A stretch of DNA of 64,000 nucleotides from Nemopilema nomurai (lineage: Eukaryota; Cnidaria; Scyphozoa; Rhizostomeae; Rhizostomatidae), in NCBI GenBank assembly GCA_003864495.1, contig PEDN01001364.1, positions 310,001-374,000 of the forward strand, given 5' to 3'. The translations under genes were made by a program, and so were the position numbers. This document shows positions 38,101-50,705 of the stretch, piece after piece (positions within the stretch are counted from its first letter, which is position 1; every line of letters starts with the position of its first letter). The notes beneath the pieces were generated by a model. That model saw nothing but the letters and a program-made list of their open reading frames with translations, made no database searches and was not told the DNA's origin.

Positions 38101-40215
38101 TCAAGCAAAGTTCTGTAAGCATCGCATGAACACATGGAGCAGCATTCTCAACAACACCCAACTACAATGCTGAAAGGGAGATATACATGTCGTGTTTCAC
38201 TTTGTCTTCTCGTCTTTGCTCTTTACGCCACTCCATTGTTCATGTATCCATGGGCCATCTTGTTTTCACAACAACTTTTCCTTACGTAAACAGAATTCTT
38301 CATTAGTTCGCCATTTCTTAGCTCTGAGAAAATATCTACCAATTTTTGCTTTGACAGCAGAGAAATGATATTGAAAGCCTTTCTTCTTTTAAGCCGCTTT
38401 GACTTTTCTCTACAATTGCAAAAGTAATCGAGTTTTGGCAAAGACTAATACTTGAAATGAACCTGAAATATCTGAGAAACAAGCTGTATTGTAATTTGGT
38501 TGGAAGCTTTTTCTCCATTCCAAAAGTCTTTAGAATTGGAGCATTCTAAAATATATTGGCAGTGTTTTGTAACGGGTATTCTTGTTCAACTAATAATTAA
38601 CACAAATGCAGTTGATGTCTCTCTGGTTTGTGATTACCCAATGCTTTTTAATTCATATATGAGCAAATTTTCATGACATGCTCTTCTCAACAGCACATCC
38701 CGCTCTGTTTTTAGACAACGATTTGCTGTCTAAATGACAGGCTATTTTTGCTCTTTCCTTCACAAGAAAAACTAGAGGAGAACGATTTGCGAATCTGTAG
38801 CCATCTAAAGAGAGGCTCAGAAGAAAGGTTACAGAAAGGAAGATTATAATTTGAGGGATGTACACTACAGATAATGTCAAACCTATCAATGACTTTACGA
38901 TATGGCTAAGAAAAATTTTTGAATCAAGACAAAAAAATTACAATTGAAACGGAAATGGTGAAAAGGATTTTCAAGGCAAGATATGGTTTTTAAAGGGCAG
39001 TCTCATTAAGAATGACATGATAACCGTAAACCTTTTAATGCAAACCTTCTAGTGAAAGCCCGTCAAAAGGAAATTGAGCAGGAGCGTTCCAAAAAGTTCT
39101 TTCGCAACAAATGAAAATTTAATTGCCATCCAGTTTTGTCAGTGATTTTAAGGCTATCAAGATTTGTTTGCTCTTCTACCTTCTGTTTAGCCTGTGTGTA
39201 GAAATAATAACACAAATTTTATGGGTAACTGAATCTTTTTCAGTCTTTCCAGAAGTAATCTTCTCTGCTTATTCAAATAGCTGGGTCACTGGATAAATTC
39301 AATTTAAAGCTTTCCAATCTAGTGAAATGACCCAAAAAGACATGAAAATGGCCATTATAATCAGCACACTGCCATCGAAAAGCCTTAGAAAAAGGTCTCT
39401 GAAATGTATCCAAGCACTAGAGATATACATCAGAATCGATTGCTAGAAGCATCTTTTCTTGGATAGGTTTTGAAGACCTTTAACTGCAGTTGGTTGTTTG
39501 CCTAAGTGATACAAAGGCGCGAGCCAAAAGATGACCTTGAATTGCTGCGACAAAACATGCCCTAAATGAAGGGATTATACTGACTTGTTCCTTGTTTACT
39601 CTCATCGCTCTCCGTGTAGACATTAGCTTCGATAGAACACAGACTCGCGTGTCTGGCCTATGTACTGAGCGCTGATGCCCACGTGCGGATAGCACATCGG
39701 CGCGCACCGCACATTTTGTGCATTCACATCCCCCTTTTCGAGCCAGCTCACCGTCGGCTTATTTCGCCTGTCCACGGCAACCGCCCTTAGCGCACCCCAT
39801 ACAGTGCGAAGAATGGCGACGCTCTCTTCGTCGAAAATTCAATGGGAGAATTATCACGCGGCAATGACGAAGAAATTATCATCCCCACTTGTTTGCCCTT
39901 TTCAAGTCTATCAATTTCTATTCATAACCCATCAATGAAGTTGCACGTGTTTAAAACACTATGCATACTGCCACAACTATCACTTCATTTAATGACGACC
40001 CGAAAACAATAGGCCGTTCGCGATAAGTAGTAGATTTTTCTAGATTTATGACGTGCTGGAATAAATTTTGAATTAGGCCTTAGTTCTGTGCTATACGGCT
40101 TTGAGCGTGTGACGGAGTATCGGGGGCGTATCAGCGTGTACAGCGTAAAGAGAGAAATTAGTCTCTACAATGCACGTTATGAATAATTTACGGAGAGAGT
40201 CATCCATTTTCAATT

Positions 40216-40223
40216 ATTTGCAT
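40216..40223 (+). promoter_or_regulatory. octamer (POU) site
   Basis: An exact ATTTGCAT octamer, 74 bp upstream of the second octamer in the FAM181-like promoter and in the same orientation. Confidence 0.4.
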
Positions 40224-40289
40224 ACTCGCGCACTTGCAGCCTATTGTTTCGAACACGTCTTGCCAAATCAGTAACTTATGAGCGAGCTG

Positions 40290-40304
40290 ATTTGCATAAC
40301 AAAG
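40290..40304 (-). promoter_or_regulatory. octamer-Sox composite site
   Basis: ATTTGCATAACAAAG; read on the minus strand it is CTTTGTT followed directly by ATGCAAAT. This is the zero-spacing Sox-POU composite known from vertebrate SOX2/OCT4 targets. It ends 7 bp before the TATA box and 102 bp before the FAM181-like ATG. Confidence 0.5.
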
Positions 40305-40311
40305 GCCGGTG

Positions 40312-40318
40312 TATAAAT
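40312..40318 (+). promoter_or_regulatory. TATA box of the FAM181-like gene
   Basis: TATAAAT, 88 bp upstream of the ATG at 40407, which allows a 5' UTR of about 60 nt. Confidence 0.5.
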
Positions 40319-40406
40319 GAGCGGCGAATGAGCAGCGCTGGGCATTAGCTCGAAGCGACAGAGCAACGTCGTAAGGTCGATCCGCCCTCGGAAAAGTGTA
40401 CGGAAT

Positions 40407-41233
40407 ATGATTGAGAACGGCGCAGCAAGAATGTCTGAAAGTGGTTCACCAGCTGAAAGTCTGCTGAGCTTCTTAAACACAGCATCCAGCAGCGTAAAGA
40501 ACGTATTAGCAAGGCCCGGCTGCTTCAAGAGGAACACCAACCATAGGAGATTTCTACAGAAGCAACTGAAAGTAACAACGAGAGGGTCTGAGCCGCTGGC
40601 CGGGAAGCAGGAAATGTCCAAGAAGCAGTTTGCCTTGAGCAAGATGAAGCAAAAGCACTCGGTGAAACGTCGAAGTGACGATGTCTTCTCTGATGATGCA
40701 ACGGTGACACCTCGCAAGAGAATAAACGCTGTAACGAAAGAGCAGTTCACGGCGAAAAGAAGTTTAGTTTCGAAAAACGAAGTGCAAAAGGAGCTGCAGT
40801 ACTTAGACGAGTGCAAGCGATTTAGCGCAATGGTTGACGATCTTGTGGACAATCTACTGGACTCTTCGTCGCAGAGCACAAATCATCAGAGGTTTGAGAA
40901 CGAAAGTGCCGCGTCACACCCTTACACCCGGTCCGGATCCATCTCTTCGTCGTATTCATCCGCGTCTGAAGAAGAAATTATACCCGACTTTATGTCTGGT
41001 GAAGAACTACTCCGGTCGCTGGATATATCTGAACTGTTTATTCCTGAAGGTCACTCGAGTCCGGTGCAAGAACGTTTTGTCCGACCAGAGCACACAACGT
41101 CAGCGACAATGACTACCAAATGGTTCCGGGGAATGATAGTCCGGTACATGAACATTATATGTATGAAACAGACTTGATAGATGTACAAAGCATGCCGGTT
41201 TTTGAGAATGTATTCCGGCAGTTCTCGCTGTGA
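40407..41233 (+). CDS. FAM181: FAM181-like protein, single exon, probable 2-bp frameshift near the end
   Basis: The frame from ATG 40407 runs 256 codons to TAG 41175-41177. Residues 17-55 (ESLLSFLNTASSSVKNVL, then KRNTNHRRFLQKQLK) match the defining FAM181 block, recalled as DLL-F-D-ASSNIK-AL...KRKVNHRKYLQKQIK. Vertebrate FAM181A/B are poorly characterised proteins reported to bind TEAD factors. The middle is basic (residues 76-120); the rest is acidic and Ser-rich (EEEIIPDF, EELLRSLDISELF). After residue 228 the encoded tail loses this character, while another frame reads DSPVHEHYMYETDLIDVQ...ENVFRQFSL and stops with TGA at 41231-41233. The switch coincides with CACACA at 41091-41096; one CA fewer would join the frames and give about 274 residues. 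Either the allele is frameshifted or the sequence has a 2-bp error. GC and codon use are richer than in the surrounding DNA. Confidence 0.75.
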
Positions 41234-41300
41234 ACGGCAGGGTTAATTTGTGATCTGTTTCTCAACGCAGTCACCAGGTCTTAACCAGCCGAAATGACGA

Positions 41301-41400
41301 CCCGAGCCAGCGGATGCAAAGGTCCGAGCCAGCGGATCCAAAGGCCCGAACAAGTAGATATAAAGGCCCGAGCCAGCGGACATGAAGACCCGAACAAGAA
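41301..41400. repeat. 22-bp minisatellite in the 3' flank of the FAM181-like gene
   Basis: About 4.5 copies of a 22-bp unit (CCCGAGCCAGCGGATNCAAAG plus one base) starting at 41301, 41323, 41345, 41367 and 41389, with copies 3 and 5 more diverged. It lies 68 bp after the restored stop, probably in the 3' UTR. It is open on both strands but the unit is not a multiple of three. Confidence 0.8.
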
Positions 41401-41588
41401 CTGCATCGACCCGCTGAAGAGTCTGGAAACCGGCTCCACCGGAACAATCGTGCTGGCAGCTTTGGGAATTCCCTTCCCCAGGATCATGTCCTTAAGTATC
41501 TTTCACAGCAAGCAAGCTAAATCTTCCCGAGGGAAAATGGTTGTGGACAATACAGAGGCTATGCCGTGCAAGAACATCCTTAATGGAC

Positions 41589-41594
41589 AATAAA
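41589..41594 (+). terminator. candidate poly(A) signal of the FAM181-like gene
   Basis: AATAAA 356 bp after the restored TGA, with another AATAAA about 35 bp further downstream. Confidence 0.4.
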
Positions 41595-43250
41595 TCCAAT
41601 GTTTAATGAATGATATAACTATGCCATTAAATAAAATATTCAACTGTTGAAAGTAAAATGATAGACTGTATATTTTTTTAAATCAATGAATGTATTCTAA
41701 TCTCGAGAGAATTTATTATAACGATAATAGCCATCTTAAAGAAGATCAGTGTTTTATTTCTAGAATTCTCTTGGATGGGATTTGTTGATAAATATATCAA
41801 GTGCTATATTTGGAAGGGATTGAGAAGGGGTCGAAAGTAAATAGCTTCCACACGCAGAACATCGAACTTAAAGATTTTACCAAAGAATTTCTTCGAGAAA
41901 ATTCACCAGTTGCTAGCAGCTTAGACACCAAAATATATTTTTCACTTTGTAGTTAATTGCGATAAACTCTCCAAAAAACCATGAAAGTATGAAAAAATTA
42001 AGAATCAATCTAGGCTTTTTGCCTTTCAAAGCCGTCAGCTGGGGCATGAATAACATTTGAACTGAATCACGCTTCTAACACTACGGCTTATCATGAATGA
42101 AAACCACGGTGCTTATCAGCGGAGAAAAAGTTCAGATTGTTTATTAGCGAAGGCCATTATTGTAAGTGTAAACAGGATGACTCACTAATGGAAAATCAAG
42201 GCTTATAGGGTTTCAAAAGACAAAATAAGCCTGGCAATTGTTGCTTTTTCTGCCAACACCGGGCCATTTTCTAGACCCCCACCAACCAGCAACTCACCCA
42301 GCCAACCCCACCATCCCCACCCCTGCTTTACACTAGGATGCATCCCCACGCAAAAAAACTTTGTGAGTAATGTAGACTGACCTTCTGTTGACTTCATTTA
42401 TTAGAGTGTAAAGTTCAGATACATGATAAGTTGAACCTCTATCTTAGTCAAGATTTCTGGATATGTAAATATGATTTCTTTTGCAAAAGTAATTTTGCTT
42501 CAGATTTTTCTTCTTAGCAGCAGGTATGCTTGGAACCTGCTTGCCATTGTTTTCTAGGCTTTTCACATCTGAAAGTTTGCTATCTAAAGTATAATCTACC
42601 CCTCGTAGTACTAATAGATTGTCTTCGTATCACAAAACCAAAGGCCATGCTCCGAAACTAATTAGTCAATATTTCATGCTTGGACACGTTGTTGGGGACG
42701 CGCTAAAGTCAATTTCTTTTCCGGTTAAGATCTCTGAAGCGGTAAATTTCTTGCCAAAACTTGATCAAGGGCATTACCCATGAGTGTTTTTTCTTTGCAT
42801 AATTAGAAGGCTTGTTCTTTCAACACCTTTATTTGCTTTACAGAAGTCTAAGTTATGATTATCTGCTTGATCAAGCCCAGAGAGAGGGTGGCACAACAGT
42901 CTAAAGAGCTACTAGATGGGTGCCATAAATGATCCTGTTTTTGCAGGGTATGGTGTTAGAGGACTTTGTCAAAGTACGTCATCAATGTGAATCTAAAGAC
43001 CTGTCTTAGTACGTTTCTAGAAATTCAGCTTGGGGTGGACTGAACACTGCAAGTTGCCTTTGCTAGGGTTTTCATGACTGTAAATACCCAAATGTATTCT
43101 GCATATTACCACCGTGAAAAGACATGCTTAAGTCTGGCAATGAACTAAACCAAAACAAGCTTGCTCTGTATGTTCTTGTAATATTAATTCAGACACATTG
43201 TATGTGTGCTACAGTCAATTGGCAAAGTCCATAACCCTTGTAATATTCCC

Positions 43251-43262
43251 TGCGCAGGCGCG
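43251..43262. promoter_or_regulatory. NRF1-like GC-rich word
   Basis: TGCGCAGGCGCG close to the NRF1 consensus, with further CTGCGCAT and ACGCGCAT words within 80 bp, in otherwise AT-rich DNA. It looks like a small promoter island, but I see no adjacent coding exon. Confidence 0.25.
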
Positions 43263-45780
43263 CCAACTCGAATAGTCGCATGATATTATCAAGCCCCAAA
43301 ACTCTACTGCGCATACTCCAACGCGCATCGTTCTTAGCACAACCTATAGTTGTTAGCAGTTAGGAAAGAGAAACTAAACGTAGTGACCGATCTCTTAAAA
43401 TATCGTTTGCCAGCTTAAATTTCAAATTTACCAACCAATGCTAATTCATTTTGCAAATATTTGCAGCCTAATAAAAGTCTTACAGACGATAACTAAATGG
43501 ATGCGACATAAAGCACGTGATATCTTTGTTCTAGCTAACTGGACACGATGGAAATGACGTCACCGAGCTGTCCTGAAAGGACAAGAGCGTTCGGATGTCT
43601 GCTAGCCAAAAAATCAAATTGAATAAACCAAAAAATGACATGGAAATGACATTAGTGCACGATGAAGGCTTTTGGACAAACAAATTCGAATAAGTATCTG
43701 GCTAGATGGATTGAAACATATAAACTCACAAAGTACAAGTTTTAGCTTCTCCTCGTCGACTCGACTCTTAATTGTTATCAAGCTATGAGTTATGAACATG
43801 TTAAGAACGGTACCACAATCAAACATCCAGCGTGACTTCTGGCCTATTAGATGCACAATGTAGAACATCCATAACTTTCTTTGCAGGCAGCGCTTAATTT
43901 TGTAGATCCTTGAAGATTTATGCATTTGTAGGAATGCTTAGATTAGATCTGTGCAGCACTGAAGATATCCCTTGTACTCAATATGCATTCCATAAGACAC
44001 CTTATGAAACACGTACAATTTAGGAACTATTTAAATGGAGAATATTGAAGTTGCCATTGAACAGCAAACTCTGCACATAGAAACAAGGTTGCCATGCTTG
44101 AAGAAACCACAGTTTCATTTATGTCGGTTTTCGCAGAAAAAAGTCCATGTGATTCTCAACCAATGTCATGTACTCTCTGACACTTGCCATATGGCCACAG
44201 CAAAAGAATAAAGAGCACGATTTCACAAAGTAACTGCACCAAGAAATGAAACACCGTGTAATCCCCTTTAGCATTTCAAACGATGTTCGGCTAAAACAAT
44301 TGGTGCGGATTGACCTTGCTCGTTCAAGGCCCCTTTCCAAAGCTTGTTATTAACAATGCGTACTTCGTCGCATGTGGAGTTCATTTGAAATCTTTTTTGA
44401 CGATTATTCAATTAGGTGACGCGAATGGTTACCAATCGATCAATCAATGGTAATGATTGATTTATATTGTAATTGATTCTTCTGGTAGACAAAAGATTTA
44501 GTAGAAGAAGGAAATGCATCGTTTTTATATCCCAGTGTTCGATGGTGTTTAGAAAGATACAAACCGGAAATGTGAGGAGTATCGTACGAGACGTTTTGTT
44601 TTAGCTTCTGTTGTCTTCAATCCACAATTCAATTATCAAATTGCTATAAATTATTCCACGTTTGTTTTCAAACAGTGATTTAAAATCCTTCTAGAAATGT
44701 TTTGGCAAAGCGTACGAAAAATCTTTACCAAATGATCTTTTCAGGAAAAGATTATTTTACCACTAGATTATGCTTTTAAAATAACTGAGTAAGTGCCAGT
44801 TGTCTGTTGATTGCATCAACTGGTAAAGTCTTAGAGCCATAAGAGTTTACCAGATCTTAGACCTGCTGGTTAAATATGATAACTGCCAAGTAGTGCTCTG
44901 CCTACGTGGTAGATTAAATGAACTTGTCAACAAATTTCCAATTCGTTTTTGGTCAACTTTTTCATTAATATGTCTTCAATAATATTCACTTAGCCACAAA
45001 GCTCCCCTTATCACAATTTCCTATCCTAAGATTTCCTTCAAATTACTACCAGTAGTAGATTTCAAGGTAATGATTTCTGGTAGATCATCATATCTGGTGT
45101 TAGGGAAAGCACACCGCATTTTAAGTCTGAAAGATAGATGCAAAATGTGGTGCATTAGGTGACTGCTATTGCACTACCAAAAAGTAAGTGTTTGTGTCAA
45201 ACAGGCTTTTATGCGTTTCTGTGTGACGCATTCATCGCACATATAAATAGATTCTGCCTTACACATTCTTTCACTTGTTCATGAATGTGTTTGTGATTGT
45301 TTGTGTATAATATTTTTATTGCACTATCATGAAGGTACAGCTTCTCCGTGTCTATTCAATGACATAAACCAGACATGTGATGCCAAACATTGGATTTGGA
45401 TCACCATCTTAAAAAGCCTGAGTAAAAAGTAAATAATAACGGCCAATATTTATTCTAGAATATCTACTCTAAATGCTGTTGTATACGTTGTTTGTGGATA
45501 TTTCACTTAAGCAACATTGTGTGTTAAGGGCAGATTCCTGATTTTAATCTAATTGGATACTCGTATACTTGCATACTTGGATATTCTAATTGGATACTTC
45601 AAATTTAAAATTTAACAGTTGTACATATTAGTTCCTGTTTAAAAACATTTGAAGTTTTAAAAACATTGGGAACCTTTAGCGTTCTGTGCAATTTTCATTC
45701 AGTAAGTCTTTTTCCATTAACATTCTGCAAGCAAGTATTGTATGATGAAATTTGCCTTCACCTCTTGATATCAAAAGCGA

Positions 45781-45907
45781 GGGGCAAATCACTCCGAAAA
45801 ATCTCGTACACCTTTTGTGAAAATCATATTGTTTTATCAAAAAATCCCTGGAAATCCGATTGTTTTCGTGGAATTCTCGTACGCTATTCGCAAAAGTGAA
45901 TTGCCCC
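45781..45907. mobile_element. MITE-like element, copy 2
   Basis: 127 bp, the second copy of the element at 20999-21123, with better-preserved ends: GGGGCAAATCACT at the left and AGTGAATTGCCCC at the right. Neither copy encodes a transposase. Confidence 0.6.
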
Positions 45908-48900
45908 TTGATCAAATGTGCCTTTTAGATCGGTTGTAGTTACCAGTGACCTCAAATTAGATTCATTACCCTTATTGTCTTAACACAACATGATCATTTT
46001 TCTCTGAAAGCGAGAAATTATCGACACTCTTTTCATTTGGAAATATTATAAATTGATCAGTTTTTTATAGTCATTAGGTGGCGGTATCCAATTGTCGCAC
46101 GTTTTCTACCCATATGCATAGAGACATAACCACTTAAGACAGCATGAGGACTTTTAAATGAGCAACCACTGCTAAAACATGTTTACACCTTATCGCCAGG
46201 AAAGGGTGTCATTTATCGACGGTTGACGGTGTGAAGCGCAATTTACAGCTGTAAACAATGGCTCGAGTTATCACACAACAACATGCTTGGAAAATAATTT
46301 GTGGTTGGTGTGAAACCTCCTTGTTTTCATTTGCTAAACAACGTTTCACGCATTGAATACATATTAACACTCCAACTTTGACTTTCAAAAGAAGTTAGAT
46401 ATGGAAAGCCGACCTCCTTTCTTCTACCTTTCCAAAGATTCCCAAGGGCACGCTGCGCGCGTGGACCGTCTCGAAAAATGTCCCCTTTTCATTAACAAGA
46501 CTGCCGATTTAGGGTTAGACGAATGTCTGTGAAGGCTTTCAGAACATAAAATAGCCATTCAATTGCTATCCAGATAATTAACTGTTAAATGAAGCTCACC
46601 TTGCCTTGGCTCATCATTAAAAGTAACCGACGACTGTGTTTAACCAAAGGATCACTAGCTCCTACAAGAGAATTAAATTATCAGACGATTGATTAAGTTT
46701 ATTCAAAGGCTGAGTAATTATCAGCTCCCATATTTGCTTAAAGCTGAGCATTAGAGCATTGACAAAAATGTTAGTACTATGGCTTCTCCTGGCATGGAGG
46801 TCCATGCTAGAAAACATAGAAAACAAGTCTGGGATACAACTAGAGAGGAAAAAAGTCAGAGCTTATCCAACTTCTTATTAGAGCGACGTATTGGGAAATA
46901 ATGTTGTAGAAAGAAAATGCAAGAATCATCAAAGTAACAACATAGAATCTACTTAATAAAATTTTGCGAAATAGTCCAAAATAGTTTAAATAAGAAAAAC
47001 CTCCATTAAATAGTTCTTCAATGCATGAATCGTCAGCAGACAAAACTGTCTTAGCACTGAAGTAATACCATGGTATCTTCAATGAAAAAAAAGCACAATA
47101 GAATTGATAGAAAGTGCCTTACTCATGTGGCATGAATATTTGCTTGTTTGCGAGTCTCAAGTGATTGCACTTTGCACAGATTGGCTGTGTTTATTGATTC
47201 TGTACACAATTTCCTCCCCTGATCATAGGAAGAATGTCCTGGGAAACCAGAATTGTCAACTAGACATTGTATAAGTGATTGTCAACCGTGATGAGAAAAG
47301 GCAGCATCTTTCCAAGATGATACGATATTTCTCAATACCTGAAAAGCGTTTGCATATATCATCTTCAAACAAGAGTAATTAGCTGTAATTTGCACGACTA
47401 GAGATTTTACCCACTGCAAATGAAGGAAGAAAAAGGCTTTTTCGAGCTCGTTTTTTACACATTTGACTTCATTCAAAGTCGAAAAAAGTTCGCAAGAATA
47501 TTTCGCCATTCATTTCGTTACAAGTTGTTGTTGGAAATCATTTGAAGATAGCTATGTAGGTCAGAAAATGGGTTTTTATGCGTTTTTACATCTCCGTAGA
47601 GCTTAGCAACTTGCCTGTAGTCTTTCCTCGCCATTTAAAAGAGCGTAATAACCTTTAACCCTTAGGATGGACAATCATTGTAATAAACTTCGCTACTCAT
47701 GGCTTAATGAAAATTTTCAAAGTCTTTAAGATGTCTTTGAAAACGTTTTGGATTAGCAATATTTACACAAAGTCATCTTCAGTTGTCAGAAACAGCGTTT
47801 TATTAAAGTTAAGGAATGCACTGAAATTAAAAAATATACGCTGACACTTTTAATAATCTTAATCAGTTAAGAAGCATTTATCGTTGACATATACCACGAC
47901 TTCAAATACACAGCGGCCTATTTTTAGCAAGGACGCACGCTGAGCCACGCTCGTTAAGGAAACACAGTTCGGCAGTACCGTATTGGTATGGGTTTTTCAG
48001 CAATCAAGAGAGTATACATTTTGAATAGCGGAAAAGCACTTTTAAAGAATCTAATCATTCTAAAATAGAACAACCAGGCCTTTTGAAGCTTCGACAACGC
48101 CCTTCTACAGCAACAGAGGCTGACTTCTTCACCCCAAGTAGATCGAAAGGAGAGGTGGAAGATGGCCCTCCTTTCTTTGATTACAGGCGTGAGCTGGAAA
48201 GAGACCAGCAATGACTGAACCAGCTGATGAACTCTGAGTTCGAAGCAAGCACTAAACACGCCTATAGAGTAAAGATATTTGTTGTCAACATACTCTTAGT
48301 CCATCTGGACTTCTCTTGTGGCATGTTTCATCGGTTATCCTCAACCGTCGTTTGTTCTAAGTAGCTCCGGTTCATTAATGAATTAATGAGATCCGGTTCA
48401 TTAATATATAATGCGGTACAAAGTAGTCAAGTGGAGCGATGATAGTGATGACATGCTGAGATAGTATCCGATTATGGGAAGTCAGAATCAGAGTGCTTTG
48501 ATTTGCCTCACTACGATTTTATTTGCTGTCTGAAAATCGCTCCAGGCCTGTCTGTTAGAAATTGAAAGTAAATTTGAAGAATTAAAGAAAGATTGTCGAA
48601 TAAAGAAAGATTAGCTTTCTCAACAACACGCGTCCTTATCTAGAAAAGGTCTATAAAGAAGCAATCGCTCCTTGATCTTGTTCATTTTACTGGTGGCGAT
48701 TAAACACGATGAATTAAGCGTTTTCTTCATTGAGATTCGTTTCTAGGTTCGGTGTTTTTATAACAAATATTGTTTACTTATCTTTGGATTCTAGAGATTT
48801 CGCTCAAGAACATTGACCTTAAAACTAGCACAAGGGAGGAAGATTTGCCTTGCTATTTATGATTGAAGAAGACAATACTAAGATAATCTATTATAAAGAG

Positions 48901-50156
48901 TTTTGTTATGCGAAGTGCCTTCAGTTAAAGCGCTTAACATAGGGACAATATTGAACTTGTGAAGCACTCAATCTGCCGCGACCATGCACCAGCATGCTAA
49001 AGAAGCCTCAGCATTTCAGCTAGTGCTGATAAGAGCCTCGTGATTTCTTCTGGCCTCTTGAATATTTCACCTCTGCCACATTAGGCACATTATAGCACGT
49101 CCCTCACAGCCCGTGGACACGTGCTCCTTGTTCTAAATCAAAGCGAGGCCTGTCACCTCCTTCTGTGAGTCATCTGCAGAGTATGGCACTGCTCCCGAGG
49201 CCTAGTCTCTTTATTTACGCTGCAAAGCCTGGCGATGTATACGTGGATTAACCGAAGCCAAACGACGGATTTATGCTTAAACAACAATCTGAAAGGGGCA
49301 ATCAACGCCAAGTGTCCAACGCTTCATCACTCTTGTAACATTTACTTTCCAGAAATTGAAAGTAACACATTTCATTCATCATCATTGCAACCTTACCCTC
49401 TCTAATTGAACGCTGTTACCTACGTTTACACTAAGAAATTACCATTATTCTTTTAAAGGAGCGCTTAGATCCAAATTTACCAGCATGTTTGCTTTGTAGA
49501 GAGTAGAGAAACGCGTGGCCAGAGTGATAGAAAAACGGATGATGGAAAGGCATTCTAATTAGTGGCGAAAGTGCGGTTAAATCCTGTAAAGGACTCAGTT
49601 TAGTAACTTCACAAACATCGAAGGCAGATCTTCTATGCTACCAATTTGATTGTCCTGCACCAGCAGGGTAAATATTCCTCAAAATGGTAAAGCCTCTACT
49701 TCACAAATGGTTGATTGATACAAGCACCACATTGGTAGACCATGAAAGAATCCAGAGAAGAGTTTGCCAAATGTATATCAGATGACTTACTTGGACACTT
49801 AACTTTAGATGTTGACAATTAACACTAGATGATAAGTCTGGGCTGAGTTCTCTAAATAGGGCCAAATTGCAATGTGTGATGCACTGTGTGTATCTGATAC
49901 CCAAATAGCTCTCACGACGTCACCATTTTCCGAAATGAAAAGCTTCGAATTCTATTCCACTATTTTGATGCATTTTGCTGTGGTCGTGAAACTGAAAACT
50001 TTGTTCATAATGAAAAAGAGCAGCTCAGGAAATCTTTGCAGCCGTACCAATTATTTCCAGAACATTTTGGCACATAAAGGCATATCTCTAAGCGCTTCAT
50101 AGTTATAGTAACGTTTGTCCTCGTTGTTCATTCTACCAGGTCACGGCTACTACTGA

Positions 50157-50178
50157 TGACGTCATGAATGATGACGTG
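50157..50178. promoter_or_regulatory. paired CRE sites
   Basis: Full palindrome TGACGTCA at 50157-50164 followed by TGACGTG at 50172-50178, with a further GACGTCAC about 240 bp to the left. Spacing of about 15 bp suggests a bZIP-responsive element, but no gene start is recognised next to it. Confidence 0.3.
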
Positions 50179-50705
50179 CTTGGACCGCGTCGTTGTTGCA
50201 TGGAGATAAGTTCAGTATTGACTAACTAGAACTGTGAGATGTACACTAACAAGAAAGGACAATATAATGCGAATTTACCAGCTAAAGTTTGCTTCTAAGC
50301 ATTGACCTGGAAAGGATTGATTGGACTAATCTATTTATTGGTGTGCCAGAATTTTAATTCAATTTGGTTATGTTGACGACTTTTTGGTGTGTCAACCTTC
50401 TACCTGTGAGATTCGAAAATTTGTCCTTTTTAGGTCGGTGCTTTTGAGGGCATAAATTATCATTCCATACTTAATTAAAATGAATGATCACTCTTGCTGT
50501 CTCCTAGAATGTAGTCAATGGCGAATGTCATCTGAAAATATTGGAAGCATAATTAGATTGTCAAAGATGCCTTGATTAGAATAAGGTGTTTGTTTTATAT
50601 AGGACGGTGTGCCTTTGTAGAGCTTTGGTCTTATTATCAGCTAAAATCCGAGGCGGCTTGATATTTATTTTTCGTTCGGCAAAAGACATAATGTCCAGAC
50701 CCTGA

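Larger units (their letters stand above)
30127..40200. other. gene-poor intergenic stretch
   Basis: No coding region, RNA gene or complete transposon that I can support. It contains a G-run (30957-30980), a C-run near 33290, a 25-bp direct repeat (31774-31819), a 51-bp degenerate tandem repeat (31920-32120) and scattered short open frames without family features. Confidence 0.45.
41600..50702. other. gene-poor intergenic stretch
   Basis: I find no gene I can support. The stretch holds a GC-rich island with an NRF1-like word (43251-43340), a second copy of the 125-bp MITE-like element (45781-45907), and CRE sites near 49917 and 50157. Open frames at 43614-43925 and 46840-47082 (both minus) have no family features. 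Confidence 0.45.

Noticed and set aside
39480..39707. Minus-strand 75-codon frame in a CpG-richer patch
   Set aside because: Arg/Ser-rich by composition only, with no domain or splice support.
40268..40879. A 203-codon minus-strand open frame
   Set aside because: It is the shadow of the FAM181-like coding region, which has the recognisable motif and the promoter elements.
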